DNA of 64,000 bases from Rhodococcus sp. KRD162 (GTDB lineage Bacteria; Actinomycetota; Actinomycetes; Mycobacteriales; Mycobacteriaceae), in the NCBI RefSeq assembly GCF_017168335.1, contig NZ_JABFAU010000005.1, positions 56,475-120,474 on the forward strand, read 5' to 3'. Below are positions 47,887-56,769 of the stretch, piece by piece. The notes beneath the pieces were generated by a model. That model worked only from the letters and a program-made list of their open reading frames with translations. It searched no databases and had not been told where the DNA came from. The stretch's first letter is position 1. The number at the start of each line of letters is the position of its first letter. The translations under genes were made by a program, and so were the position numbers.

Positions 47887-49692
47887 GTGCGCGAGTTCAC
47901 CGTCGCCGCAAAATATGCCGTCGAGGACACCAGCTCGGCGGTCGACACCGTCTTCACCCGGGCCAGCACGGCACCCGATGCCGTGGTTTTCCGACGCCTG
48001 CTCGATGGGCGCTGGACCGACGTCACCGCTGCCGAGTTCGAGCGTCTGGTCGTCGGTGTGGCACGGGGGCTGATCGCGGCAGGCATCGAACAGGGCAACC
48101 GGGTTGCGTTGATGTCGTCGACGCGATTCGAGTGGTCGGTCATCGACTACGCGATCTGGGCGGCCGGCGGGGTGACGGTGCCGATCTACGAGACATCCTC
48201 GGCCGGACAAGTGGAGTGGATCCTCGCCGACGCCGAGCCGGTGTTGCTGATCGTCGAGAACGACGCCCACGTGCAGGAGACGACGGAGGTCGTTGCGGCC
48301 GCGCCGTCGGTGCGTCAGACATTCGTGATCGAGAACTCGGCCGGTAGCGGGGCCGTACAGGCCCTGACCGAAGACGGCACCCACATATCCGAAGATCAAG
48401 TCCACCAAAGGGTTTCAACTCTCGCGTCGTCCGATCCGGCAACGTTGATCTACACGTCGGGCACCACCGGTCGACCCAAGGGCGTGCAACTGACACACGC
48501 CAACCTGCTCGCCGAGTCACTCGGCATTCGTGAGACATCGCTGAAGTCCCTCATGACCGAAGGTAGGAGCACATTGATGTTCCTGCCTCTCGCTCACGTC
48601 CTCGCGCGAGCAGTGAGTATCGCCTCGTTCGACGCCGGAGTCACGCTGGGCCACACCAATGACATCCCGAACCTCGTGTCGACGTTCGGAACCTTCCGGC
48701 CCGACTTCATCCTCTCGGTGCCGCGCGTGTTCGAAAAGGTCTTCAATACGGCCAAGCAGAAGGCGCACTCCGACGGCAAGGGCAAGATCTTCGATCTCGC
48801 CACCGAATGCGCGGTGGCGTGGAGCGAGGCACAGGACACCGGCAGTCCCGGAATTGTGCTGCGCGCCAAGCACAAAGTGTTCGACAAGTTGGTGTACGCC
48901 AAGCTGCGAACCGCACTCGGCGGAAGGTGCGAGCTGGCCATCTCCGGTGGCGCACCCCTCGGCAGTCGGCTCGGCCACTTCTACCGGGGCATCGGCGTAC
49001 CGATCTACGAAGGCTACGGCCTCACCGAAACCACGGCGGCGTTCGCGGTCAACACCATCGGGCACCAACGCGTGGGCAGCGTGGGGCGTCCGTTGCCCGG
49101 CAACACAGTACGCATCGCCGAGGACGGAGAGATCCAACTTCGCGGTCCAGTGGTGTTCGACGGCTATTGGCGCAACGAGGACGCGACCGCAGAGTCCTTG
49201 GACGACGGTTGGTTCCGCACCGGAGACCTCGGTTCTGTCGACAAGGACGGCTACATCACGATCTCGGGCCGCAAGAAGGAGTTGATCGTCACGGCCGGCG
49301 GAAAGAACGTCTCACCCGCGGGTTTGGAGGACAGTCTTCGGGCGAACGCCCTGATCAGCCAGGCCGTCGTCGTGGGCGATCAGAAACCCTTCATCGGGGC
49401 TCTGATCACCCTCGACCCGGATGCGTTCGATCGATGGAAAGCCGACCATGGCAAGGCTGCCGACGCCACTGCGGCAGACCTGCAGCAGGATCGCGACCTG
49501 ACCGCAGAGATCGATGCTGCAGTCGCCGATGCGAACAAGTCCGTCTCGCACGCGGAGTCCATCAAGAAGTATCGGCTGCTCCCCCACGATTTCTCGGAGG
49601 AAAGCGGTGAGCTGACCCCCACGCTCAAGCTCAAGCGCAAGGTCATCACACAGGCGTACGGCGACGAGATCGAGTCGATCTACAAGCGCTGA
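47887..49692 (+). CDS. fadD15: Long-chain acyl-CoA synthetase FadD15-like
   Basis: AMP-forming long-chain fatty acid-CoA ligase, 601 residues. GTG start at 47887 with GGAGG 7 nt upstream. The adenylate motif YTSGTTGRPKG lies at residues 189-199. It also has YGLTETTAAF, DGWFRTGDLG and the C-terminal lid with GRKKELIVTAGGKN, the full set of ANL-superfamily motifs. Corresponds to Rv2187. Cytoplasmic or membrane-peripheral, it activates fatty acids for lipid synthesis or breakdown. It is convergent with pimB with only a 10-nt gap. Confidence 0.92.
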   Translation: MREFTVAAKYAVEDTSSAVDTVFTRASTAPDAVVFRRLLDGRWTDVTAAEFERLVVGVARGLIAAGIEQGNRVALMSSTRFEWSVIDYAIWAAGGVTVPIYETSSAGQVEWILADAEPVLLIVENDAHVQETTEVVAAAPSVRQTFVIENSAGSGAVQALTEDGTHISEDQVHQRVSTLASSDPATLIYTSGTTGRPKGVQLTHANLLAESLGIRETSLKSLMTEGRSTLMFLPLAHVLARAVSIASFDAGVTLGHTNDIPNLVSTFGTFRPDFILSVPRVFEKVFNTAKQKAHSDGKGKIFDLATECAVAWSEAQDTGSPGIVLRAKHKVFDKLVYAKLRTALGGRCELAISGGAPLGSRLGHFYRGIGVPIYEGYGLTETTAAFAVNTIGHQRVGSVGRPLPGNTVRIAEDGEIQLRGPVVFDGYWRNEDATAESLDDGWFRTGDLGSVDKDGYITISGRKKELIVTAGGKNVSPAGLEDSLRANALISQAVVVGDQKPFIGALITLDPDAFDRWKADHGKAADATAADLQQDRDLTAEIDAAVADANKSVSHAESIKKYRLLPHDFSEESGELTPTLKLKRKVITQAYGDEIESIYKR

Positions 49693-49702
49693 CCTTCACC
49701 GC

Positions 49703-50827
49703 TCAGATCAGCGAGCGTAGCTTCTCCGCCAATACATCCCAGCGCCACTGCCCGTCCACCCATGCGCGGCCGGCGTTGCCCATGTGCGCGCCGAGCGTGC
49801 GATCGGAGAGGATTTTCACGATCGCGTCGGTGATGTCCGAGACCGACGTTCCATCGACAACGAGTCCGGTCTTGTTGTGCTGCACAGCCTCCGGCGCACC
49901 CCCGGACATGCCGGCAACGACGGGCACGCCACACGAGGAGGCTTCGAGATAGACGATTCCGAGGCCTTCGACGTCAAGACCGAAGCCGCGGGTGCGGCTC
50001 GGCATCGCGAACACGTCCGCGATGGTGTGGTGGGCGGCGAGTTCCGCGGAGGGCACGGTGCCGGTGAACACCACGTGTTTGTCCATTCCGGTCGAGCGGA
50101 CCAGCTCGCGCAGAGTCTTCTCGTATGGCCCGCCGCCCACGATCACCAGAACTGCCCCGTCGACGGCCCGCCGAATCCCGGGCAGCGCACGAATCAGAAA
50201 GTCCTGTCCCTTTCGAGGGACCAGGCGAGACAAACACAGGACGGTGGGCCGGTCACCGAGGCCGTAGCGAGCACGGAGCTCGGCCCGCGCGGCGGCGTCG
50301 GGAACGAATCGATCGGTGTCGACCCCCGGCGGCAGATGCTCGAGGGCGGCGGACCGCCCGAACGCCGAGCTGAACCGTCCCCGGGTGTACTTGCTGACAT
50401 AGGTCACCACATCGGTGTTCTCGCCGATCGTGCGCAGAACCGAACGCCCGCCCGGAACCATCGACCACCCGACCTCGTGGCCGTGGGTACTGGCCACGAT
50501 GCGATCCGCCCCGGCCCGGCGCAGGTACGAAGACATCACCGCCAGTGGAGCCGACGCGCCGAACCACACCGAATCGCACTCCCGCGACTTCAGGATTCGA
50601 GCAGCACGACGCGCCACGAGTGGGGTCGGCAACATCAGCGTCGTCGGATGTCTGATCACCTCGAACGGTTGCCGGGCATCGAACTTCTCATGGGAGTCGC
50701 CGCGCCAGCGCGGTGCGTAGACCACCAGCTCCTCACCCGGCAGCTGCGAGGCGAAGCTGTGCAGATAGGACTGGATACCGCCCGGGCGCGGGGGAAAGTC
50801 GTTCGTCACCAACAAAGTACGACGCAT
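49703..50827 (-). CDS. pimB: Phosphatidylinositol monomannoside mannosyltransferase PimB
   Basis: GDP-mannose-dependent GT4 enzyme that adds the second mannose to Ac1PIM1 in the cytoplasm, on the route to PIMs and lipomannan. The 374-residue protein begins MRRTLLVTNDFPPRPGGIQ (ATG 50827). It contains STHGHEVGWS, PPGVDTDRFVP, LSRLVPRKGQDFLI and the GT4 donor motif EGLGIVYLEASSCGVPV. It matches Rv2188c by position and sequence pattern. It lies 23 nt downstream of the HEXXH-protein gene. Confidence 0.93.
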   Translation of the reverse strand: MRRTLLVTNDFPPRPGGIQSYLHSFASQLPGEELVVYAPRWRGDSHEKFDARQPFEVIRHPTTLMLPTPLVARRAARILKSRECDSVWFGASAPLAVMSSYLRRAGADRIVASTHGHEVGWSMVPGGRSVLRTIGENTDVVTYVSKYTRGRFSSAFGRSAALEHLPPGVDTDRFVPDAAARAELRARYGLGDRPTVLCLSRLVPRKGQDFLIRALPGIRRAVDGAVLVIVGGGPYEKTLRELVRSTGMDKHVVFTGTVPSAELAAHHTIADVFAMPSRTRGFGLDVEGLGIVYLEASSCGVPVVAGMSGGAPEAVQHNKTGLVVDGTSVSDITDAIVKILSDRTLGAHMGNAGRAWVDGQWRWDVLAEKLRSLI

Positions 50828-50850
50828 GGCGTCAACCGTAGCGTCCGGCG

Positions 50851-52224
50851 TCACCGCGACCGAGCTGCCACCCACTCTCCCCATGAGGCGACGAACTGTG
50901 CCCGCCCGAGTCCGAGCACCGATTCGAGGGCGACATCGATGGTGCCGTCCGACGCCCGTCCGGACGCCAACGCCTCGTAGAGCCGGCGCAGCCTCGGCTC
51001 GCCGTACCGATCGGCCACGAACTCGAACACCGACCATGCCGACTCGTACGCAACACTCGACCGAGTACCGCCGGCACCGAAGTCCTCGTCCTTCGGCAGC
51101 GCCGTCGGCGGACCACCCGACGCCACGATCGCATCGAGGGTGGGTGCGAGCTGTGCGAATCCGGCTCCGGAATGTCGGTAACCGGAGTAGTCGGCGAATC
51201 CCTCCGATACCCACAGGGGCGTGCCGTCTGCGGTTCGGGCACGTGCCGCGACATGAGTGATCTCGTGCCGTAGGACCGATCGAACGGTGAACGGTGTCAA
51301 CCGCGATGCGGCATCGGGACCGAACACCACCCGCTGGCCGGTTCGACGCGAACCGTCGCCTGTCGGTGCGTCGGACACCGTCACTGCGGCCACGTCGGTC
51401 GACGGATCGGATCCGGCCAGTTCGCCGAACTCCTCGGCAGAGGACGCGACGAACACCAGCGCGTCTCGCGCCCAGTCCTCGCCCCAGAACTCGGTGACAG
51501 CGGCAGTTGCGGAGGGGAGCTCGGCTGCCACATCCGCAACGAATTGCTCCCGATCAGGGTGCCCCATCACCACCGAAGTACCGGATGCGGTGGGCACCGA
51601 ACGCACGGCGAGCGGACCGAAATCCCACGGGCCACGCCAGGTGTGCCGGCGATATTCGGGTAGGTCCGCATCGTCGACCAACCCCCATCGTCCGTTCCGC
51701 TCGGCGACGACGAGGGAGACCGGTCGACGCGTGGGCGACGCGTCCGGTCCCTCGACGGCGTAGCGGAGGTAGACCGAGGGTGCCCAGATGTCGGTGGCAT
51801 CGAGTGGTTCAGCGATGCGGGGAGGTACCGGGGTTTCGGGCTCGTCGCCCAGTTCGTACCCGAAATCTGCGAACGGCACGGTCGGAATCACTGCTGCGCG
51901 GCGCACCTGTGCATCCACGAAACTCGGATCGGCCCGCGGATCCATCAAGCCTCGAAGGGCATCGACGTCTCCTGAGCGAACGGCAGCAGCCCACTGATCG
52001 AGGAGAACGGCCACCTCGGCGCGCCGCTGCTGATCGTAGGTCGGCGAGCTGGGAACGCCGGAGACCTCTGTCGGCACCTCGCCGGACGCCGCGTCGGTGC
52101 CGTCGTGACGATGGAACAACACGAGCGAGAGCGACACGACGGCGACCAGAAGTATCGCAGCCCACCGCATCCCCGCTGATCGGACGAACAAGCCCACACC
52201 GGATGGCTGGGCCGGTTCGCTCAT
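50851..52224 (-). CDS. Membrane-anchored HEXXH metalloprotease-like protein (Rv2189c position)
   Basis: A 457-residue protein with one N-terminal transmembrane helix (about 20-39), an extracellular NTF2-like stalk (about 65-195) and a C-terminal domain. The C-terminal domain holds HEITH (His320, Glu321, His324) followed 16 residues later by Glu341 in WVSEGFADY. This HEXXH-(16)-E arrangement is that of gluzincin (peptidase MA-type) metalloproteases. The active residues face the cell envelope. It lies between the NlpC/P60 gene and pimB. An envelope protease or a zinc-dependent scaffold are both possible; the substrate is unknown. Confidence 0.82.
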   Translation of the reverse strand: MSEPAQPSGVGLFVRSAGMRWAAILLVAVVSLSLVLFHRHDGTDAASGEVPTEVSGVPSSPTYDQQRRAEVAVLLDQWAAAVRSGDVDALRGLMDPRADPSFVDAQVRRAAVIPTVPFADFGYELGDEPETPVPPRIAEPLDATDIWAPSVYLRYAVEGPDASPTRRPVSLVVAERNGRWGLVDDADLPEYRRHTWRGPWDFGPLAVRSVPTASGTSVVMGHPDREQFVADVAAELPSATAAVTEFWGEDWARDALVFVASSAEEFGELAGSDPSTDVAAVTVSDAPTGDGSRRTGQRVVFGPDAASRLTPFTVRSVLRHEITHVAARARTADGTPLWVSEGFADYSGYRHSGAGFAQLAPTLDAIVASGGPPTALPKDEDFGAGGTRSSVAYESAWSVFEFVADRYGEPRLRRLYEALASGRASDGTIDVALESVLGLGRAQFVASWGEWVAARSR

Positions 52225-52254
52225 ATCGGGGCCGGCCGATCGTCGAGGTACACC

Positions 52255-53343
52255 TCAGTATCGACGTGCCCCGTAATACGGGAACGATGCCATCGATTGC
52301 ACCTTGACCGGGACCCCGAAGGTGGACGCATGCAACACGTTGCCGTTGCCTGCATAGATTCCCACGTGCGAGGCGTCCGGATAGAACAGCACCACATCGC
52401 CCGGCTGCAGATCCTTCTGACTCACCGGAGTTCCACCCTGGGCCTGGGCCTGACTCGATCGAGGCAGCGTCTTACCCACCTGCTTGTACGCCCACACGAC
52501 CAATCCCGAACAGTCGAAGCCGTCCGGCCCGGTCGCGCCCCAGACGTACGGCTTCCCGATCTGCGTCAAGCCGGCCTGCAATGCGCTGGCACCCGAACCG
52601 GGCGTCAGGTTCTGCAGCACCGCGGAGGGATCGAATCCGTCGGGCAGGGTCGATCCGGCGAGAGCGAGCTGTTCGGAGGAAGACAACGCACTGTAGGCAG
52701 CCATCACCTCCGCGATCTGACTCTGCAGTTCGCTTTGTTTGGCCTGTAGGTCGTCGCTGACCGCCTTGGCTTGCTCGGCCGCCACTCGGGCCTGATCGGC
52801 GGCCGTTGCTGCGGCCTGTTCGGCGGCAGCAGCGTCCGAACTCGCCTGCTGGAACCGCGCAACCTGATCGGCGGTATCGGCGGAGATCACATCGAGTGCA
52901 GACATCTGGTCGAGAAGCTGCTGTGGGGAGTCGCTGACCATGACCGCGAACAGTCGGTTCGTCCGCGCACCCTGGTAGTTGACGTTGGCGACCTTGTCCA
53001 TGACGGGCTTGAGCTGCGCCAACTGTGCCTGCGCTGCATCGAGGGCGGCGCGGCTCCGATCGACGGCGGTCTGTGCGTCCGTCTGCTGCTGAGTCTTGGC
53101 GTCGAGATCGATCTGGGCGTTGTGCAGCGATTCGTTGGTCTGCTCGGACTGGCGAGAGAGCTCGGCCAGCTCGGCCTGAGCATCGGAAGCGGAGTCGAAT
53201 CCCGGTTGCGCCAGTGCGGGCGTCGTCGGTGCCAGGGCGATGCATGCCGTCAATGCGGCAGCCACCATCGAGCTTCCAGTCAGACGCCACACACGGGTAG
53301 ATCTCGATATCGCCACGGAAAGCGACTCTCCGTCCTCACACAT
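52255..53343 (-). CDS. Secreted NlpC/P60 peptidoglycan endopeptidase (RipC-like)
   Basis: Exported D,L-endopeptidase that cleaves peptidoglycan stems. The 362-residue product (ATG 53343; a GTG at 53316 is an alternative) has a basic region and hydrophobic signal peptide ending near LAPTTPALA. A long Gln/Ala-rich coiled coil (about 55-210) is followed by an NlpC/P60 domain with catalytic Cys278 in FDCSG, then HVGIYAG and VLHAS. The coiled coil plus NlpC/P60 layout equals Rv2190c/RipC, where FtsEX binding to the coiled coil is thought to activate the enzyme. It follows the second NlpC/P60 gene but beyond a terminator. Confidence 0.9.
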   Translation of the reverse strand: MCEDGESLSVAISRSTRVWRLTGSSMVAAALTACIALAPTTPALAQPGFDSASDAQAELAELSRQSEQTNESLHNAQIDLDAKTQQQTDAQTAVDRSRAALDAAQAQLAQLKPVMDKVANVNYQGARTNRLFAVMVSDSPQQLLDQMSALDVISADTADQVARFQQASSDAAAAEQAAATAADQARVAAEQAKAVSDDLQAKQSELQSQIAEVMAAYSALSSSEQLALAGSTLPDGFDPSAVLQNLTPGSGASALQAGLTQIGKPYVWGATGPDGFDCSGLVVWAYKQVGKTLPRSSQAQAQGGTPVSQKDLQPGDVVLFYPDASHVGIYAGNGNVLHASTFGVPVKVQSMASFPYYGARRY

Positions 53344-53546
53344 GCTGCCTCGACCGAGACAGCGGTTGAAAAAGTACCTCGAAACGAACCATACCCATGC
53401 AATTGCGGGCTCGGACGTGAACACGGTCCGAAATCGACGGGGGTTCGACGTGACTGGTCACAAATCAAACATCGACCAGGTCTCGATCAGATTACGAACT
53501 GGGGGCGCTGCTGTCCACCGGACCGGCGTGTCGGGGCCGGAAACGA

Positions 53547-53583
53547 CGACAGGGTCGAGCCGATACTCGGCTCGACCCTGTCG
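53547..53583 (-). terminator. Terminator hairpin after the riboswitch-controlled NlpC/P60 gene
   Basis: A perfect 16-bp GC-rich stem (CGACAGGGTCGAGCCG and its complement) with an ATACT loop lies 31 bp past the stop of the 53614-54168 gene. There is no T-run. It probably isolates the upstream gene from the RipC-like gene. Confidence 0.82.
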
Positions 53584-53613
53584 GTCTGTCACAGCGAACG
53601 TCGACTGCTCGGA

Positions 53614-54168
53614 TCAGTAACGGCGAGCACCGTCGAACGGCATCGAGGCAACGGGCGCAACCTTGACCGGCACGCCGGACGTGGATGCATGCACGACATT
53701 GCCGTCGCCGACGTAGATGCCCGAGTGCGAGCCACCGTAGAACGACACGACGTCGCCGGGAACCAGGCTGTCACGCGAGACAGGAGTGCCCGCGGCGGCC
53801 TGGTCGTAGCTCGTGCGGGGCAGGCTGATGCCGGCCTGCTTGTACGCCCACTGGACGAGTCCCGAGCAGTCGAACGAATCCGGACCAGCAGCGCCGTACA
53901 CGTACGGTGCACCGATCTTGGACTCAGCGGCCTGCACGGCCTTCGCCGCAGGCGTCACCTGAGGGGCAAGCGGCGCGCCCGGTGCGGGCACGCCCGGAAG
54001 GTTGAGGGGAGGCAGGCCCGGGACGTCGGGAATCTCGAAGGTTCCGACGCCGGGAATGGTGAGGGGGGCCGCCATCGCGGGTGCAGCGGGAAGGATGACC
54101 ACGCCTGCCGTGAGCGCTCCGGCTACGAGAACTCGCCGCAATGATCGGTTGGAAAGTTGTGACGCCAC
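53614..54168 (-). CDS. Secreted NlpC/P60 hydrolase under c-di-AMP riboswitch
   Basis: A 184-residue exported cell-wall hydrolase starting at GTG. The signal peptide (1-33) ends in APAMA-AP, and a Pro/Gly-rich linker (34-72) leads to the NlpC/P60 domain. The catalytic triad residues are Cys101 (FDCSG), His148 (GGSHSGIY) and His160 (VVHAS). It is short and lacks the coiled-coil regulatory region of the neighbouring RipC-like enzyme, resembling RipB/RipD-type proteins. Its control seems to be at the RNA level through the upstream c-di-AMP riboswitch. Confidence 0.9.
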   Translation of the reverse strand: MASQLSNRSLRRVLVAGALTAGVVILPAAPAMAAPLTIPGVGTFEIPDVPGLPPLNLPGVPAPGAPLAPQVTPAAKAVQAAESKIGAPYVYGAAGPDSFDCSGLVQWAYKQAGISLPRTSYDQAAAGTPVSRDSLVPGDVVSFYGGSHSGIYVGDGNVVHASTSGVPVKVAPVASMPFDGARRY

Positions 54169-54194
54169 GAAAGATGGTGCTCCATTTCTTCCTA

Positions 54195-54325
54195 TCGTCC
54201 GCCGACCGAGTTAGCTGACGGGTTCGGGCTGGGAAGAGCAGCCCTACCCGCAGTCCACTCGAGGTGGCTCAGCGGGATTCACCCCAGTAGATATCGGGTT
54301 CCCGGTACGAACACTCTCGCGAGTG
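54195..54325 (-). promoter_or_regulatory. c-di-AMP riboswitch (ydaO/yuaA type)
   Basis: The minus strand upstream of the NlpC/P60 gene contains the two most conserved blocks of the ydaO/yuaA class: GGGGTGAATC (54285-54276) and GAACCCGTCAGCTAAC (54225-54210). They are linked by GC-rich arms that can form the expected stems. In Actinobacteria this riboswitch class commonly precedes NlpC/P60 and Rpf wall hydrolase genes and switches expression off when c-di-AMP binds. Ends are estimated; the element finishes about 30-40 nt before the GTG start. Confidence 0.9.
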
Positions 54326-54462
54326 AACGATTAGGCGGTGACTTGCGACGCCACTCCGGTTTGGATTGGCAAGACTCCGCAAGGTCTCAGGAAGGTTACG
54401 AAATGGCATACGTCCGTGTCGACTCCAACTCGCCGAGCGGACCGAATCAGGCCCGATTCTCG

Positions 54463-54744
54463 CTATCCGGCGCGCTGATCACCCGGCGTGTTACGAGTCG
54501 GTAACAACGGAGCGCGGGCGGCGTCGTCTTCGCTCGTCACGAGCTTCAGTGTGGGCACGAGACCCTCCTCGGCAAGGACCCCCATCGCACCGAGTTCTTC
54601 CTGCTCGAGCGTGATAGGAGGCCGTGGTCCCACCCACCTACCGTCCGATCTGGACGGCATCCCGGGAGGGCCGAGAAGAACCGTCACGACGCAGTCCGCG
54701 CAGGCGATGTCGCGGACCTTGCAGTCACTGCAATCGACAATCAT
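54463..54744 (-). CDS. Small CxxC-x6-CxxC conserved protein
   Basis: A 93-residue protein starting at ATG 54744. The first 20 residues hold two CxxC pairs (Cys5, Cys8, Cys15, Cys18: DCSDC and CADCV), an apparent zinc or iron-sulfur knuckle. The rest contains an ELGAMGVLAEEGLVPTLKLV helix and a loose tail. I recognise the pattern as an uncharacterised actinobacterial protein found beside the DnaQ/GIY-YIG gene. It is divergent from that gene across 167 bp. No function can be assigned. Confidence 0.75.
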   Translation of the reverse strand: MIVDCSDCKVRDIACADCVVTVLLGPPGMPSRSDGRWVGPRPPITLEQEELGAMGVLAEEGLVPTLKLVTSEDDAARAPLLPTRNTPGDQRAG

Positions 54745-54898
54745 TGTGATCCTCGTCTCTTTCCTGTTTCAGGCGGCCGAAACAGCCGATCGAGCGAAAC
54801 GTAGCGTCCGCCACCGACAAGGTTTCGTGACACGTCACTGCGCGAGCGCGCAGTGAGTCCTCGCGGCTGCGCCGAGCGTTCTTGTCGGAGGTCGGACC

Positions 54899-54904
54899 TA
54901 ACGT
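54899..54904 (+). promoter_or_regulatory. -10 element of DnaQ/GIY-YIG gene, leaderless type
   Basis: TAACGT fits TANNNT and ends 7 bp before the GTG at 54912, so transcription probably begins at the start codon. No Shine-Dalgarno precedes this GTG. Confidence 0.5.
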
Positions 54905-54911
54905 CGTCCGG

Positions 54912-56627
54912 GTGAGCCTGCCCACCCAGTTGACGTTCGACGAGCTGGACACCCCGCTGCACCGGACGACGTTCGTCGTCGTGGATCTCGAGACCACCGG
55001 CGGCAGCGCGGACAGCGAAGCCATCACCGAAATCGGTGCGGTCAAGGTCCGTGGGGGCGAAATTCTCGGCGAATTCGCCACACTCGTGGACCCGGGAAGA
55101 TCCATTCCGCCGTACATCGTCGAGCTCACCGGCATCACCTCGGCCATGCTCATCGGTGCGCCCCGAATCGAACGGGTACTGCCCGGCTTCCTCGAGTTCG
55201 CTCGGGGCTCGGTGCTGGTGGCCCACAACGCAGGTTTCGACACCGGATTTCTCAAGGCCGCCGCCAGCCGCCTCGACATAGCGTGGCCGCGGTTCCAGGT
55301 GCTGTGCACCGTCAAACTGGCTCGACGGGTCCTCACCCGCGACGAGGCACCGTCGGTGAAGCTCTCGGCCCTGTCCACGTTGTTCCGATCCGAGACCAGG
55401 CCGACGCACCGCGCACTCGACGACGCTCGCGCCACCGTCGACGTTCTGCACGGTCTGATCGAAAGAGTGGGCAATCAGGGCGTCCACAGCTACGCCGAGT
55501 TGGTCGACTACCTCCCTGCGGTGTCGGCCGGCCAGCGCGCCAAACGCGGGCTGGCGGCCCACCTCCCGTCCAGCCCAGGCGTCTATCTGTTCCGTGGCCC
55601 GTCCGACGAGGTGTTGTACGTCGGCACCTCGAACAATCTCAAGCGTCGGGTGCGCAACTACTTCACCGGCTCCGAGACCAGGGGCCGGATGAAGGAAATG
55701 GTGAGTCTGGCCACTCGGGTCGACCATGTCGAATGCGCGCACGCACTCGAAGCCGGTGTTCGAGAACTGCGGCTGCTCTCGGCGCACATTCCCCCGTACA
55801 ACCGACGCTCGAAGTTTCCGAAGAAGGGGTGGTGGATCACCCTGACAGACGAGGCGTTTCCGCGCCTGTCGATCGTTCGCGCGCCCACGCCGGACAGCCT
55901 CGGACCGTTCTCGGTTCGCCACGACGCCGCGGAGGCGGCCGCGCTGGTGGCGGAGTTCTGCCGTCTGCGCACGTGCACCCGCCGTCTGCCCCGTTCGGTT
56001 CGGCACGGTGACCACTGTCCGGCGGCCGATGTCGGCGGCTGCCCAGCGGCGTCGTCCGGGCCCCTGACGGCAGACGAGTACTCCATCGCTCCGAGGCAGT
56101 TTCTCGCGCTCGTGTGCGGCCAGGACGACGCGATCCTGCATTCCATGCGGGTCCGAGTCACCGAGCTCGCGGACAGAGAGCTCTACGAGACTGCAGCACG
56201 ATTGCGCGACCGGATTGCCGTGACCGTCGACACGCTACGCAGAATGCATCGATCCGCGGCGGTGGCCGCCATTGCCGAACTCGTGGCGGCACGACGAACG
56301 CCGGAGGGAGGGTGGGAGTTGATCGTGGTGCGTTTCGGTCGTCTGGCGGGGGCGGCGGTGGCGCCGCGCGGAGTGCACCCGATGCCCGTCGTCGACGCCA
56401 TCGCCGCGGCCGCCGAGACGGTGATACCCGATTCGACGCCGCTTCGAGGTGCACCGCCGGAGGAGGTCGCTCTCATTGCGTCGTGGCTGCGCACTGACGG
56501 GGTTCGAATCGTGCGGACCAGCAGTGGCTACTGCAGCCACGCACGTTCGGCGGGTTCGTGGGAGGGGTGGTGCCGAACGGCACGCGCCGCCGCGCGGCAG
56601 GAGTGGAGCCCGCGGAACGACCACTAG
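54912..56627 (+). CDS. DEDDh exonuclease/GIY-YIG nuclease fusion (Cho/UvrC-like)
   Basis: A 571-residue fusion of two nucleases. Residues about 22-182 are a DnaQ-like 3'-5' exonuclease with DLETTGG (Asp25, Glu27), HNAGFDTGF and HRALDDARA (His167). Residues about 221-300 are a GIY-YIG domain with GVYLF and [14 protein letters not shown], as in UvrC and Cho. A UvrC-type C-terminal part with a Cys-rich patch ([11 protein letters not shown]...[10 protein letters not shown]) follows. It corresponds to Rv2191. Likely a DNA repair nuclease making or processing incisions. The final residues and stop lie inside a 32-nt tandem repeat. The GTG start was chosen by its promoter spacing. Confidence 0.88.
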   Translation: MSLPTQLTFDELDTPLHRTTFVVVDLETTGGSADSEAITEIGAVKVRGGEILGEFATLVDPGRSIPPYIVELTGITSAMLIGAPRIERVLPGFLEFARGSVLVAHNAGFDTGFLKAAASRLDIAWPRFQVLCTVKLARRVLTRDEAPSVKLSALSTLFRSETRPTHRALDDARATVDVLHGLIERVGNQGVHSYAELVDYLPAVSAGQRAKRGLAAHLPSSPGVYLFRGPSDEVLYVGTSNNLKRRVRNYFTGSETRGRMKEMVSLATRVDHVECAHALEAGVRELRLLSAHIPPYNRRSKFPKKGWWITLTDEAFPRLSIVRAPTPDSLGPFSVRHDAAEAAALVAEFCRLRTCTRRLPRSVRHGDHCPAADVGGCPAASSGPLTADEYSIAPRQFLALVCGQDDAILHSMRVRVTELADRELYETAARLRDRIAVTVDTLRRMHRSAAVAAIAELVAARRTPEGGWELIVVRFGRLAGAAVAPRGVHPMPVVDAIAAAAETVIPDSTPLRGAPPEEVALIASWLRTDGVRIVRTSSGYCSHARSAGSWEGWCRTARAAARQEWSPRNDH

Positions 56628-56686
56628 AGCAGGAGTGGAGCCCGCGGAACGACCACTAGAGCAGGAGTGGAGCCCGCGGAACGACC
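56598..56686. repeat. 32-nt tandem repeat, 2.8 copies, spanning a stop codon
   Basis: Units start at 56598, 56630 and 56662; the first two are identical over 32 nt and the third is 25 nt long. Each contains GGAGTGGAGCCCGCGGAACG, and the TAG stop of the nuclease gene lies in copy 1 at 56625-56627. Copies 2 and 3 are intergenic, about 80 bp before the AsnC-type gene. The unit holds the palindrome CCGCGG. Confidence 0.9.
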
Positions 56687-56769
56687 GGCACGGCAACCTG
56701 AGGAACTAGGGTTGGTCGCGTTGGGTGGAGCTCGTCGTATTTCGAGTTCGGGATGTGTGAGGAGCACAG

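Noticed and set aside
53450..53461. GTGACTGGTCAC palindrome upstream of the RipC-like gene, first read as a CRP/GlxR site
   Set aside because: The half-sites are 2 bp apart rather than the 6 bp between TGTGA and TCACA arms needed for CRP-type binding.
54755..54911. Start of the DnaQ/GIY-YIG gene at the TTG at 54882
   Set aside because: No ribosome site precedes it and the extra ten residues are not conserved-looking. The GTG at 54912 has a well-spaced -10.
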